Shown here piece by piece: positions 7,537 through 15,280 of a stretch of 20,640 nt of DNA (its first letter is position 1; every line of letters begins with the position of its first letter). Source of the stretch: UMGS1449 sp963622385. GTDB taxonomy: Bacteria; Bacillota_I; Bacilli_A; RF39; UBA660. The stretch is from contig CAVFIB010000009.1 in NCBI GenBank assembly GCA_963622385.1, positions 1-20,640 of the forward strand. Reading direction: 5' to 3'. The notes under the pieces were generated by a model that had not been told where the DNA came from, ran no database searches, and worked only from the letters and a program-made list of their open reading frames with translations. Made by a program: the position numbers and the translations under genes.

Positions 7537-9856
7537 AATTCATTTTATACTTTCTGTATAATACGTATGCTCCTCCACCTATTAAACCAATTCCTACTAC
7601 TAATGTTGAAATTGCTATTACACTTCCTGTATTAGGTACTGAAATCTTTTCTGGACTATTATAAATCTTTAAATGATCCAAGTCTCCATCTTGTGATTTA
7701 ACAAGTTTATGTGTACTTGAAGTAGCACTTATCATTTTTATATTTCCATTTGCTAAAACTCTGAATTTAACTTCTGTCTTTAATTTTTGGTATCCTTTTG
7801 GTGCTACTGTTTCAATTAGAGTGTAATCTCCGATTGGGATATAGAATTCTTTTTGTTCTTTTGTAGATGTATATTCTATAAATACTTCTCCTTTAGAATT
7901 CTTTATAACTATTGTTGCACCAGGAAGTTCTTTTTCATTTGTTATTGACACTTTACTTACTTTCATATCAAGTGGAACGTTTGTGACAGATAGAGAAACT
8001 CTTTTTTGATAATTTGATACTTCAAATTCTTTTAGAGCATCTGAGATTGCTGTAGTATCACCATTGATATATTTTTGTAATAGTTCTTTATCTTTACTAT
8101 CTACTACATTATCTTTGTTAACATCAGATGCATAAAATTGTTTTTCTGTTTCTTCTATTTGCATTGCAATAATTGATTCAATTATTTTTATATCATCATT
8201 ATCGATTTTTCCATCATCACTTGGATCTCCAAGTAAATATTTTTCACTTGGTATTAATACATCTCCATCACTTGGAATTGCTTCTGTTCCTTGTGATTTA
8301 TACTTTAGTGCATCACTATCTTTATTTAATGTAAACTCTAGTGGTTTTTCAAGTATTTTATACCAATCATCTGCTTTTATTTCTTCGATTATATAATCGC
8401 CATATGGTATATCTTTGAATTCTGCAATACCTCTTTTATCAGTAACTGCATTTTTTACTTCTTTTCCATTTATATCTTTTGCTACTTCTGTTTTATCTCC
8501 ATTTTTTACTGATAACTTAAATTCAACACCTTCAATTACTTTTTTTGTAACTGAATCAGTTTTTTGAATTGTTATGTTACCATATGGAATATTGTTAACT
8601 TCTAAAGATGCAGTTGTTTGTGTTGTTGTATCAGTCTCTTTTGTTGCTTTCGGTGTTTTTGATGCAGCTTGTACTGGAATACATCCATCTTTTGCACCTT
8701 GTTCTTCTAACTCTTCACTATCTTGAACATATCCTTCTGGAGTTGTTTCTTTTACATAATATGTTTTATACTCTCCATCTTTAAGAGGCATATATAAATT
8801 AGTCCAAGTTATTTTTCCATCTTTATCTGTCTTTTTATCTGTTTGTTCTTTTCCTAGATAATCTTTTGCTCTTACTGTACATTTATCATCACTATAGATT
8901 CCAAATGATACATTTTCCATTTTATTTTTTGTATATTTATCTGTTTTTGTTATTTCTACTACACCTTTATCAATATTTTCTATACTGTAATTAATATCAA
9001 AATTAACAGGTTGTGTTCCCCCGCTTACATAATATGAAGTTTTTTGCCATTTTGAATCATAGTTAGAATAATATAAAAGTCCTTTTGGGATATTTCTAGT
9101 ATAATTTATTGTTCCAGTAACTGGATCATCACTTGTCTTAGTAATAGTAAGTGCATTACCGCTTACACTAAGAGTAACATCCTTATTTGTAGTAGTCCAT
9201 CCACCGATTGAATTATTGGTATCTGTTGCAGTTCCAACCCAATTAGCAGTTGATGGATTATATTTTAACTCAATTGTTTGTCCTGCGAAACTAGGTTTTG
9301 TGTCATCTCCTAATGCTTTATTTCTTATTGAAACCATTGCATTCACTATATCTGATGCTCTTGTACCTGTAACAAATTTTTCAAAATCTGTTTTTGTATA
9401 GGTTTTCCAGGCACCGTTTTCTCCTTGATTGGCAACTATTTGAACTAACAATTGAGTAGCTAATCTATCAGTAGGACATCCATCTTTTAATTCACCAGTT
9501 CTAAGACTTGGATAACCATGAGCAATTACTCTAGCTACCCATTTTGGTGTTCCGGAAGTAGTTGTTTGTTGTGCCCAAGATGTTGTTGGTTTTTCACCAT
9601 TAAATGTTAAAGCCATACCTCTTTGTAAACAATATAATATAGTGTTACCACTATCTAAGTAAATAACATCAACATCATATATCCCTGTTGTAACATTACC
9701 ACCTGATACCCTAGCTATATTATTAAAAGCATCAGTAACTTTAATATTCTCGCATGCTCCATATTCTATTGTGGCAGCATTTACACTACTTAATCCAAAC
9801 ATACTAACCAATATAAAAGCTATTGCTACCAAACATACTTTTACATTTTTTAACAT
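7535..9856 (-). CDS. Sortase-anchored thioester adhesin with Cna-B domains and an inserted dockerin-like module
   Basis: Surface protein of 773 residues predicted to bind host or neighbouring surfaces covalently. After a signal peptide (cut near Ala27/28) comes a thioester domain with Cys76 (YCLQ) and Gln135 (ATQLL), the pair expected to form the internal thioester. Three Cna-B/SpaA-like domains follow at ~298-425, ~426-630 and ~631-738; KTD-type lysines, Glu in VKET and Asn in SVTNVP suggest isopeptide bonds. A dockerin-like pair of calcium loops (D544-D555 and D578-D589) lies inside the second. The C-terminus has VPNTG (740-744), a membrane helix and a basic tail, a variant sortase signal. 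Start ATG 9856 has AGGAG at seven bases; an in-frame ATG at 9874 has no ribosome site. No sortase gene is nearby. Confidence 0.88.
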   Translation of the reverse strand: MLKNVKVCLVAIAFILVSMFGLSSVNAATIEYGACENIKVTDAFNNIARVSGGNVTTGIYDVDVIYLDSGNTILYCLQRGMALTFNGEKPTTSWAQQTTTSGTPKWVARVIAHGYPSLRTGELKDGCPTDRLATQLLVQIVANQGENGAWKTYTKTDFEKFVTGTRASDIVNAMVSIRNKALGDDTKPSFAGQTIELKYNPSTANWVGTATDTNNSIGGWTTTNKDVTLSVSGNALTITKTSDDPVTGTINYTRNIPKGLLYYSNYDSKWQKTSYYVSGGTQPVNFDINYSIENIDKGVVEITKTDKYTKNKMENVSFGIYSDDKCTVRAKDYLGKEQTDKKTDKDGKITWTNLYMPLKDGEYKTYYVKETTPEGYVQDSEELEEQGAKDGCIPVQAASKTPKATKETDTTTQTTASLEVNNIPYGNITIQKTDSVTKKVIEGVEFKLSVKNGDKTEVAKDINGKEVKNAVTDKRGIAEFKDIPYGDYIIEEIKADDWYKILEKPLEFTLNKDSDALKYKSQGTEAIPSDGDVLIPSEKYLLGDPSDDGKIDNDDIKIIESIIAMQIEETEKQFYASDVNKDNVVDSKDKELLQKYINGDTTAISDALKEFEVSNYQKRVSLSVTNVPLDMKVSKVSITNEKELPGATIVIKNSKGEVFIEYTSTKEQKEFYIPIGDYTLIETVAPKGYQKLKTEVKFRVLANGNIKMISATSSTHKLVKSQDGDLDHLKIYNSPEKISVPNTGSVIAISTLVVGIGLIGGGAYVLYRKYKMN

Positions 9857-9885
9857 TATATCACTCCTATTCATAATTTAACTTA

Positions 9886-9914
9886 ATTATACATTATAAA
9901 ATTATGAAAGGCAA
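9886..9914 (-). promoter_or_regulatory. Promoter of the adhesin gene
   Basis: On the minus strand TTGCCT (9914-9909) and TATAAT (9891-9886) are separated by exactly 17 bases, a strong sigma-A match. Transcription would begin near 9879, giving a leader of about 23 bases before ATG 9856. No operator-like repeat is evident next to it. Confidence 0.7.
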
Positions 9915-9931
9915 CCACTTTTAAAAAAGTT

Positions 9932-10561
9932 TTACATCTTTTCTTTTGAAAGATTTAAAACATCGTAAAGTTTGATATGTTTCTCGTTAAAGTTACTTAT
10001 ACTATCTATTAAGTATTTATATATATAATCTATATTAGTACACTCTTTGTTTGTGTATTCATAATATAGATATATTAGTTTTTCTTGACCTTTTTTTGTG
10101 TATAAATCATTTATTTTATCTTTTAAACTATGTAGTAGTTCTTGTTCTTTTCTTGTTAAACTGTAATCTCTTTTTTTTCTTTTATTGATAATTTTATAAG
10201 ATATATTTTCATTATTTAATCTCTCCGATATATCAAGTGCTTCTCTTTCTTCGTCAAGTAACATTCTTGAAAGTCCTATGATTTTTTGCTTTTTTATTAG
10301 GACTCCCAAGGCCATTAGACCATCTGTTAAAAGACATACACTTAAGGTATCTTTTAATCCATTCATTTCATATTTAGGTATTTTTTCTGTAAATGATGTG
10401 TCCAATAAGATATCGTTTTCTGTTATATCAATTAGTGTTTTATGGGATACTTTAAAAAGAGTTGTTTTTTTTACATATTTTACTTTATCAGTATCTTCCC
10501 ATTCAAAATATTCTATTAAATCACTATTAAAATTAAGTAATATATCATAAATATAAGTCAT
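9932..10561 (-). CDS. DUF3603-like conserved protein of unknown function
   Basis: Cytoplasmic protein of 209 residues with no signal peptide or membrane segment. The N-terminal pattern (TYIYDILLNF, then an acidic EWED segment and LFKVS near residue 38) recalls the Firmicutes DUF3603 family, whose members begin with a similar YIYD motif. I make this link from memory and cannot confirm it. The C-terminal half is charged and helical, with RKEQELLHSLKDKI around 137-150. The function is unknown. The ATG at 10561 follows GAGGGATG. A short palindrome follows its stop, but without a T run, so some read-through into the adhesin gene is possible. It is divergent from uppP; the shared upstream region holds a 15-base direct repeat. 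Confidence 0.6.
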   Translation of the reverse strand: MTYIYDILLNFNSDLIEYFEWEDTDKVKYVKKTTLFKVSHKTLIDITENDILLDTSFTEKIPKYEMNGLKDTLSVCLLTDGLMALGVLIKKQKIIGLSRMLLDEEREALDISERLNNENISYKIINKRKKRDYSLTRKEQELLHSLKDKINDLYTKKGQEKLIYLYYEYTNKECTNIDYIYKYLIDSISNFNEKHIKLYDVLNLSKEKM

Positions 10562-10572
10562 ATCTCATCCCT

Positions 10573-10636
10573 CAAAAATAGTATATACAATATTTCTTTT
10601 TTTAATCTGTTTAAATTTTGACAAAAATAGTATATA
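10573..10636. repeat. 15-base direct repeat in the divergent promoter region (two copies)
   Basis: CAAAAATAGTATATA occurs at 10573-10587 and again, without mismatch, at 10622-10636, 49 bases apart on the same strand. The first copy overlaps TATACT, a likely -10 of the minus-strand gene starting at 10561. The second overlaps TATAAT (10633-10638), the likely -10 of uppP. Placed this way it could be a shared operator for both divergent genes. AT-rich DNA makes chance repeats more frequent, so regulatory use is only inferred. Confidence 0.4.
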
Positions 10637-10638
10637 AT
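10633..10638 (+). promoter_or_regulatory. Probable -10 element of uppP
   Basis: TATAAT lies 15 bases before the uppP start. The position 17 bases upstream reads only TTTAAA. The nearby TTGACA at 10618-10623 is only nine bases away, too close to serve as its -35. The leader would be less than ten bases long, with the ribosome site AGGTGAT right at the 5' end. Confidence 0.35.
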
Positions 10639-10653
10639 TAATTAGGTGATAAA

Positions 10654-11463
10654 ATGTTAGAATTGTTAAAATATATAATTTTAGGAATAATACAAGGTTT
10701 TACAGAACCTATTCCAGTATCTTCATCGGGACATGTTATGATTTTGAATAGCATATTAAGTACAAATATAGATATAGGTTTACTTGCTATCTTAACTAAT
10801 TTTGGTAGTTTAATTGCTATTATATTACTTTATAGAGATAGAATAAAGACTTTGTTTCTTGACTTTGTTAGTTATTTAAAAAAGGGAAATGCTTCTTCTA
10901 AAGAGAATTTTAGATATACTATTCTTCTTATTATTGCAACTATTCCTGCTGGGATGATGGGTCTTGTAGTTACAAAGTTAGGACTATTTGATTTTTTAGA
11001 GAAGAATATTAAATTTGTTGGAATAACTCTTTTAATTACTGCAATCTTCTTGTTTTTGATAAGAAATATAAAAGGAGAAAAGGATAATAAAAAAATAACA
11101 CTTAAAGATGCTATTATTATTGGACTTTTTCAAGTGATTGCACTTGTTCCTGGTATTTCAAGAAGTGGTTCTACTATCGTTGGAGGAATGCTAAGAAATT
11201 TGAAAAGAGAAACTGCTTTTGATTTTTCATTTTTACTTTATATACCGATTAGTGTTGCTACTACTATTTTAGGTTTTAAGGATTTATTTACTAGTAATTT
11301 ATCTTTTGTTACTATTATATATTATTTAATTGCTACTGTAATAGCAGGTATTGTTACATATTTTGCTACTAAGTGGTTTAGGAATGTTGTCAAGGAAGGA
11401 AAACTTATATATTTTGTTATATATTGTCTGATTGTAGGAAGTCTTGTCATAATATTTTTATAA
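10654..11463 (+). CDS. uppP: Undecaprenyl-diphosphatase UppP (BacA family)
   Basis: Integral membrane phosphatase that converts undecaprenyl diphosphate to undecaprenyl phosphate, recycling the lipid carrier of peptidoglycan and other wall polymers; overexpression in known bacteria gives bacitracin resistance. Both conserved motifs are present: the Glu-rich segment ending in PVSSSGH (residues 21-27) with Glu18, and PGISRSGST at 166-174. About eight hydrophobic segments span the 269 residues, the usual family length. The start ATG has AGGTGA four bases before it, and a strong hairpin terminator starts right at the stop codon, so it is a single-gene unit. Its glutamate motif reads TEPIP where many homologues have TEFLP, a minor change. 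Confidence 0.95.
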   Translation: MLELLKYIILGIIQGFTEPIPVSSSGHVMILNSILSTNIDIGLLAILTNFGSLIAIILLYRDRIKTLFLDFVSYLKKGNASSKENFRYTILLIIATIPAGMMGLVVTKLGLFDFLEKNIKFVGITLLITAIFLFLIRNIKGEKDNKKITLKDAIIIGLFQVIALVPGISRSGSTIVGGMLRNLKRETAFDFSFLLYIPISVATTILGFKDLFTSNLSFVTIIYYLIATVIAGIVTYFATKWFRNVVKEGKLIYFVIYCLIVGSLVIIFL

Positions 11464-11489
11464 AAGTTCTATTTTGTAGAACTTTTTTT
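11464..11489 (+). terminator. Rho-independent terminator of uppP
   Basis: AAGTTCTA (11464-11471) pairs perfectly with TAGAACTT (11477-11484) around a five-base loop, followed by a T run to 11489. It separates uppP from the activase operon. Confidence 0.88.
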
Positions 11490-11536
11490 ATATTAAAAAC
11501 TATATAAAAGAATAAAGTTATTTAGGAGATGATTTT

Positions 11537-12442
11537 ATGACAATAGGTATTCCTAGATCGCTTTTTTATTATCGTTATAGTACTCTTATAAAAACTTTTT
11601 TTAATGAACTTGATATAGATTATATAATATCGGATCCTTCTAATAAGAAAACTTTGGAAGACGGAATAAAACTGGCACCTTCTGAGGCTTGTATTAGTCT
11701 TAAATTGTTTTTAGGACATATAAAGAATTTAGAGAATAGATGTGATTATATTTTAGTGCCAAGAATAGCAAGTATTAAAAAGGATGAGAAAGTATGTACT
11801 AATTTTTATCTTTTATATGACCTAGTAAGTAACCTATTTACACAAAATATATTAGATATAAATATTGATGAGACTAATTGTAAACATGAAAAAAGTGCTT
11901 TTATAGAACTAGGATTATACTTAGGTTTTAGTTTTAATAAAGTGTCAAGTGCCTATAAGAAGGCAAAAGAAAAAGTAAGAAAAGTAAAGAATAATCAAAT
12001 GACAAAACAACTTGCTTTGTTAAATGATAATAAGAAAAAAGTGCTTTTGGTGGGACATTCTTATAATATTTATGATGAGTTTATAGGGAAACCAATTATA
12101 GATATTTTAAAGAATAATAATATAGAGATAATAGATGCAAATATATTTGATGAAAAGGAAGTAGATAAATATTCAAATATGATATCTTGTGATAATTATT
12201 TTACGTTAAATAAAGAGTTAATGTCTGGAACAGAAAAGTATAAGGATAATGTTGATGGAATAATCCTTATTTCGTGTTTTCCTTGTGGTCCTGATTCTAT
12301 ATGTAATGAACTTATTCAAAGAAGTATAACTAGTAAACCTATAATAAACTTAATAATAGATGAAGAAACTGGACCTGTTGGACTTATAACGAGGTTAGAG
12401 AGTTTTATTGATATAATAAACAAGGAGACAAGTTATGAATAA
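11537..12442 (+). CDS. DUF2229/HgdB-like acyl-CoA dehydratase-related iron-sulfur protein
   Basis: First gene of a three-gene operon. The 301-residue product begins with GIPRSLFYYR and continues with SEACISLKLF, the pattern of DUF2229 (acyl-CoA dehydratase activase-related) proteins, in which Cys52 is conserved. Further cysteines at 69, 87, 247, 250 and 256 include CFPCGPDS, a motif of 2-hydroxyacyl-CoA dehydratase (HgdB/FldB-like) subunits. The family binds an iron-sulfur cluster that is reduced by an ATP-driven activator, here probably the third gene. In many Firmicutes this module is part of one giant protein; here it is a free subunit. The substrate is unknown. The ribosome site AGGAGATG precedes ATG 11537. 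The coding region overlaps the next gene by eight bases. Confidence 0.78.
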   Translation: MTIGIPRSLFYYRYSTLIKTFFNELDIDYIISDPSNKKTLEDGIKLAPSEACISLKLFLGHIKNLENRCDYILVPRIASIKKDEKVCTNFYLLYDLVSNLFTQNILDINIDETNCKHEKSAFIELGLYLGFSFNKVSSAYKKAKEKVRKVKNNQMTKQLALLNDNKKKVLLVGHSYNIYDEFIGKPIIDILKNNNIEIIDANIFDEKEVDKYSNMISCDNYFTLNKELMSGTEKYKDNVDGIILISCFPCGPDSICNELIQRSITSKPIINLIIDEETGPVGLITRLESFIDIINKETSYE

Positions 12443-13493
12443 TTATCAAATATCTTTTCCTCATCTTGGGGACTACTCCTACTTTGTTAAACCATTTATG
12501 GAAAATGTTACTAAGTGTAAGGTAAAACTTGCTCCTCCTATAACAAAAAAAACAGTAGAACTTGGAGAGAAGTATTCACCGGACTTTATATGTTTACCAT
12601 TTAAATATAATCTAGGTAATTACATAGAAGCCCTTGAAGAAGGTGCAAATGTGCTTTTTCAATTTGGAGGGGGATGTAGATATGGAAACTACGCTGAGCT
12701 ACAAGAAAAGATCTTAAGGGATTTGGGATATGACTTTAAATTTTGTCAATTTATAAAAAAAGGAAAAACAAGTTTTAATTATGTATATAAGATGTTAAGC
12801 AAACTAAATAAGGATTTAACAAGAAGAAAGTTATTAAAGGAATTTATACTTATCTTTACTAAAATAATTCTTTTGGATAAAATGGATAACTATAAAAGAA
12901 AAAAAGTAGAAGTTCATAATGGTGATATGAAAAAGATAAGGGCTAAGTATATAAATGAAGTAAAGGATAAGTCAAGTATTGTAAGGATTATTAAAACATA
13001 TATGAAATATAAGAAAAAGTTAAGAAAAGTAAATGTGAAAAAGCCTAGTTTAAAAATAGGTATAATTGGAGAGTTATATACAGCTATGGAACCTTTTTCT
13101 ACTTATAATCTTGAAGATGAGCTTAAAAAGTATGGAATAAGTATTAAAAGATTTACTAATGTTTCGTATTTACTTATATTTAAAAAAATACTAAGTCCAT
13201 ATGTAAAATATAAAACAAGGGATTATTTAAAATATAGACAAGGTGCGGATGCTAGTGATAATATTTATAGAGCTTTATATTTAAAGAAGAAAAAGTATGA
13301 TGGGATAATACATACAAAACCGTTTGGGTGTACTCCGGAGGTTGGAATTATTCCAATATTAAATAAAATATCAAATGAAAAACAAATACCAATTATGTAT
13401 TTATCTTTTGATACACAGACGTCAAGTACGGGGTTAAAAACTAGAATAGAAGCGTTTATTGATATGTTAACTATGAGAAAGGATAAAAAGTAA
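12435..13493 (+). CDS. 2-hydroxyacyl-CoA dehydratase-like iron-sulfur subunit
   Basis: Second gene of the activase operon, 352 residues, cytoplasmic. The N-terminal half carries Cys53 (FICLPFKYN) and Cys81 (FGGGCRYG), and the C-terminal half KPFGCTPEVG, cysteines in settings typical of HgdA/HgdB-like and CoA-activase-associated proteins that hold [4Fe-4S] clusters. A lysine-rich linker (~135-205) separates the halves. It likely forms a complex with the product of the first gene. Its start overlaps the previous gene (AAGGAGA ribosome site inside it), and its TAA stop shares the A with the next ATG, a sign of translational coupling. Neither dehydratase activity nor substrate can be told from the sequence, and no CoA-transferase or acyl-CoA dehydrogenase gene is nearby. 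Confidence 0.75.
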   Translation: MNNYQISFPHLGDYSYFVKPFMENVTKCKVKLAPPITKKTVELGEKYSPDFICLPFKYNLGNYIEALEEGANVLFQFGGGCRYGNYAELQEKILRDLGYDFKFCQFIKKGKTSFNYVYKMLSKLNKDLTRRKLLKEFILIFTKIILLDKMDNYKRKKVEVHNGDMKKIRAKYINEVKDKSSIVRIIKTYMKYKKKLRKVNVKKPSLKIGIIGELYTAMEPFSTYNLEDELKKYGISIKRFTNVSYLLIFKKILSPYVKYKTRDYLKYRQGADASDNIYRALYLKKKKYDGIIHTKPFGCTPEVGIIPILNKISNEKQIPIMYLSFDTQTSSTGLKTRIEAFIDMLTMRKDKK

Positions 13494-14434
13494 TGAAGAA
13501 AGCTTATTTAGGAATTGATATAGGATCAATATCTACTAAAGGAGTTATTATAGATGAGAATAATAAGATTATTGCAAAGGAATATCTTTATACGAAAGGT
13601 GATCCTATAAGTGCAGTAAAGGAACTGTTAAATAGTTTAAGGATGAATCTTCCAAGTGATTATGTGGTTGTCTCTGCTGGAACGACTGGAAGTGCTAGAA
13701 GATTGATTGGTATAATGATTGGGGCTAGTGTTATAAAAAATGAAATAACTGCTCATGCGATAGGAACTTCTTCTATATATAAAGATGTAAGAACAATTTT
13801 TGAAATTGGTGGACAGGATTCAAAAATAATTATTTTGGATAATGGAGTTGTTACGGATTATGCAATGAATACTTTATGTGCTGCAGGAACTGGTGCTTTT
13901 TTATCTAGTCAAGCAAAAAGACTTGGAATTGATATAAAAGATTTTGGAAAAATTGCTTTAACGTCAAAAAAACCTACTAAGATAGCGGCAAGATGTACTG
14001 TTTTTGCAGAATCAGATTTGGTACATAAAGCACAAATAGGTCATAAAAAAGAAGACATAATTGCAGGGCTTTGTGAAAGTGTTGTAAATAATTATTTGAA
14101 TAATGTGGCAAAGGGTAAAAAAATTAAAATGCCTATAGTATTTCAAGGTGGTGTAAGTAAGAATATTGGGGTAATTAAGGCATTTGAAAAAGTTACAAAG
14201 GAAAAAATTATAACAGATGAAAATGGTCATTTGATGGGTGCTCTTGGGGTTGCAATTTTATCTAAAAAAGAGAAAGAAGAAATATTTAATTTTAGTGTTT
14301 TGGATTTAAATTTTGAAACAAAGGGTTATGAATGTAAGAGATGTCCTAATCATTGTGAAATAATTGCTATTAAGAAAGATAAGAAAATAATTGATGCATG
14401 GGGTAATAGATGTGAAAAAGGTTCACTTATTTGA
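13493..14434 (+). CDS. BadF/HgdC-type activator ATPase with C-terminal four-cysteine motif
   Basis: ATP-driven electron-injecting activator of the BadF/BadG/BcrA/HgdC family (actin-like ASKHA fold). GIDIGSISTKG near the N-terminus is the phosphate-1 loop. Cys129 (TLCAAGTGAF) and Cys168 (ARCTVFAES) are 39 residues apart, like Cys127 and Cys166 of HgdC, which bridge one [4Fe-4S] cluster between two monomers. VFQGGVSKN and GHLMGALG are further conserved segments. Beyond the ordinary ~260-residue activator, a tail carries C281-x2-C284-x3-C288 and C307, a possible second metal site found in the large fused homologues. It is the last gene of the operon, started by TAATG coupling. Confidence 0.9.
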   Translation: MKKAYLGIDIGSISTKGVIIDENNKIIAKEYLYTKGDPISAVKELLNSLRMNLPSDYVVVSAGTTGSARRLIGIMIGASVIKNEITAHAIGTSSIYKDVRTIFEIGGQDSKIIILDNGVVTDYAMNTLCAAGTGAFLSSQAKRLGIDIKDFGKIALTSKKPTKIAARCTVFAESDLVHKAQIGHKKEDIIAGLCESVVNNYLNNVAKGKKIKMPIVFQGGVSKNIGVIKAFEKVTKEKIITDENGHLMGALGVAILSKKEKEEIFNFSVLDLNFETKGYECKRCPNHCEIIAIKKDKKIIDAWGNRCEKGSLI

Positions 14435-14440
14435 ACCTTT
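14417..14440. terminator. Shared terminator between convergent genes
   Basis: AAAGGTTCA (14417-14425) pairs perfectly with TGAACCTTT (14432-14440) around a six-base loop. The hairpin includes the end of the activator gene. On the minus strand it is followed by five T residues; on the plus strand only by a mixed CTTTC run. It most likely works best for the M15A peptidase gene but can serve both. Confidence 0.65.
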
Positions 14441-14443
14441 CTT

Positions 14444-15046
14444 TCATTTAACGTCAATATGAATACTTTTGTACATGGTAGGTACGCTTGGGTACTCTTT
14501 TCTGTATTTTGTTCTTGCGTATCCATCACAATATGAATAATTCATAAATGCAGCATTATTGGCATACCAATCAATTATTTTTTTTCTGTTGTTAAGGCTT
14601 TTGGATGAATAATTGGTATAAAAATCTATTGCTTTTCCTTGTGTATGTTTAGAGGCTCTTATTCCTCCGATTAGATTATTATACTTAGTGCATCTTAAGG
14701 CACTTGTTATGATAAGCATGCCATATCTATTTCTCATAGTTTGGATATATTTAAGTAATCTAATATTTAATAAACTAGGATATCCTGTACAGTATTTTCC
14801 ATTACATTCGCATTTAAATTCTTCGAGTTTAAAGTTTTTTGTATATAACCTTACTCTTTCTTTATTAATAAGCAATGTTTCAGTATTTTTACCATAGATT
14901 CCATCTATGTCACTACTTCTTACAAAGTACTTTTCTTGGAGCATTTTGTAGGCTTTTTTTGTCTGCGCGCCTTCTATTCCATCTATTTTTCCTTTATAAA
15001 AACCAGAATTTTTTAAATACTGTTGACGTTTTTTAATGCTTAATAT
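14444..15046 (-). CDS. Peptidoglycan-binding M15A-type peptidase, likely non-ATG start
   Basis: Zinc peptidase expected to cut peptidoglycan cross-links or stems, of the type seen in phage endolysins and wall hydrolases. With the start used here (200 residues) the N-terminus holds a PG_binding_1-like domain (GFYKGKIDGIEG, residues 15-26, then a second half-repeat DIDGIYG). After it comes a Cys-rich link (FKCECNGKYC), then S-x-H134-x-x-G-x-x-x-D141-F and H196 as zinc ligands. The first ATG in frame (14944) would remove 34 residues of the binding domain and has no ribosome site. AGGGGTGG at 15058-15051 precedes ATT 15049 and ATA 15046; ATA has the GGTG spacing used elsewhere in the window. No ATG, GTG or TTG lies in frame upstream. 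No signal peptide is visible. A recent start-codon mutation is the other explanation. Confidence 0.72.
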   Translation of the reverse strand: MLSIKKRQQYLKNSGFYKGKIDGIEGAQTKKAYKMLQEKYFVRSSDIDGIYGKNTETLLINKERVRLYTKNFKLEEFKCECNGKYCTGYPSLLNIRLLKYIQTMRNRYGMLIITSALRCTKYNNLIGGIRASKHTQGKAIDFYTNYSSKSLNNRKKIIDWYANNAAFMNYSYCDGYARTKYRKEYPSVPTMYKSIHIDVK

Positions 15047-15112
15047 AATACCACCCCTGATATATATTATTAGTTTTTTAGAAAGTTATAGATAGATTTA
15101 ACCCAAAAACAC

Positions 15113-15141
15113 TTGAAAAACGTAAAATATTATAGTATAAT
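15113..15141 (+). promoter_or_regulatory. Promoter of tRNA-Arg
   Basis: TTGAAA (15113-15118) and TATAAT (15136-15141) are separated by 17 bases, a near-consensus sigma-A promoter. Transcription would start near 15148, about 12 bases before the mature tRNA. Confidence 0.82.
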
Positions 15142-15159
15142 TTAGTTGTTATGTGATGT

Positions 15160-15236
15160 GCGCCCATAGCTCAATTGGATAGAGCGTTTGGCTACGGACC
15201 AAGAGGTTGAGGGTTCAAATCCTTCTGGGCGCGCCA
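15160..15236 (+). tRNA. tRNA-Arg (anticodon ACG)
   Basis: A full cloverleaf can be drawn. The acceptor stem pairs GCGCCCA with TGGGCGC, the D-arm contains AGCTCAATTGGATAGAGC, the anticodon loop CTACGGA reads ACG, and the T-arm holds GGTTCAAATCC. The discriminator is G and the CCA end is encoded (15234-15236). ACG, with A34 normally converted to inosine, reads CGU/CGC/CGA arginine codons. It stands alone between its own promoter and terminator. I see no repeat of its 3' end that would suggest an integrated element within the window. Confidence 0.97.
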
Positions 15237-15251
15237 TTTTAGAAATTTGTA

Positions 15252-15273
15252 AAGGCTTGTTAAGTCTTTTTTT
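15252..15273 (+). terminator. Terminator of tRNA-Arg
   Basis: AAGGCTT (15252-15258) pairs with AAGTCTT (15262-15268), including one G-T pair, around a three-base loop, and a T run continues to 15273. It lies 15 bases after the CCA end. Confidence 0.72.
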
Positions 15274-15280
15274 GTTGATG

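Noticed and set aside
10618..10623. TTGACA as -35 of uppP
   Set aside because: Only nine bases separate it from TATAAT 10633-10638, and no -10 lies 16-18 bases after it.
14012..14230. Minus-strand frame inside the activator ATPase gene
   Set aside because: It is fully antisense to a well-conserved gene, has no ribosome site, and its composition is that of complementary AT-rich codons.
14944..14944. ATG as start of the M15A peptidase
   Set aside because: It has no ribosome site and would remove most of a recognisable peptidoglycan-binding domain encoded in the same frame upstream.
15160..15236. tRNA-Arg as attachment site of an integrated element
   Set aside because: No integrase gene is seen and I found no repeat of the tRNA 3' end in the window.
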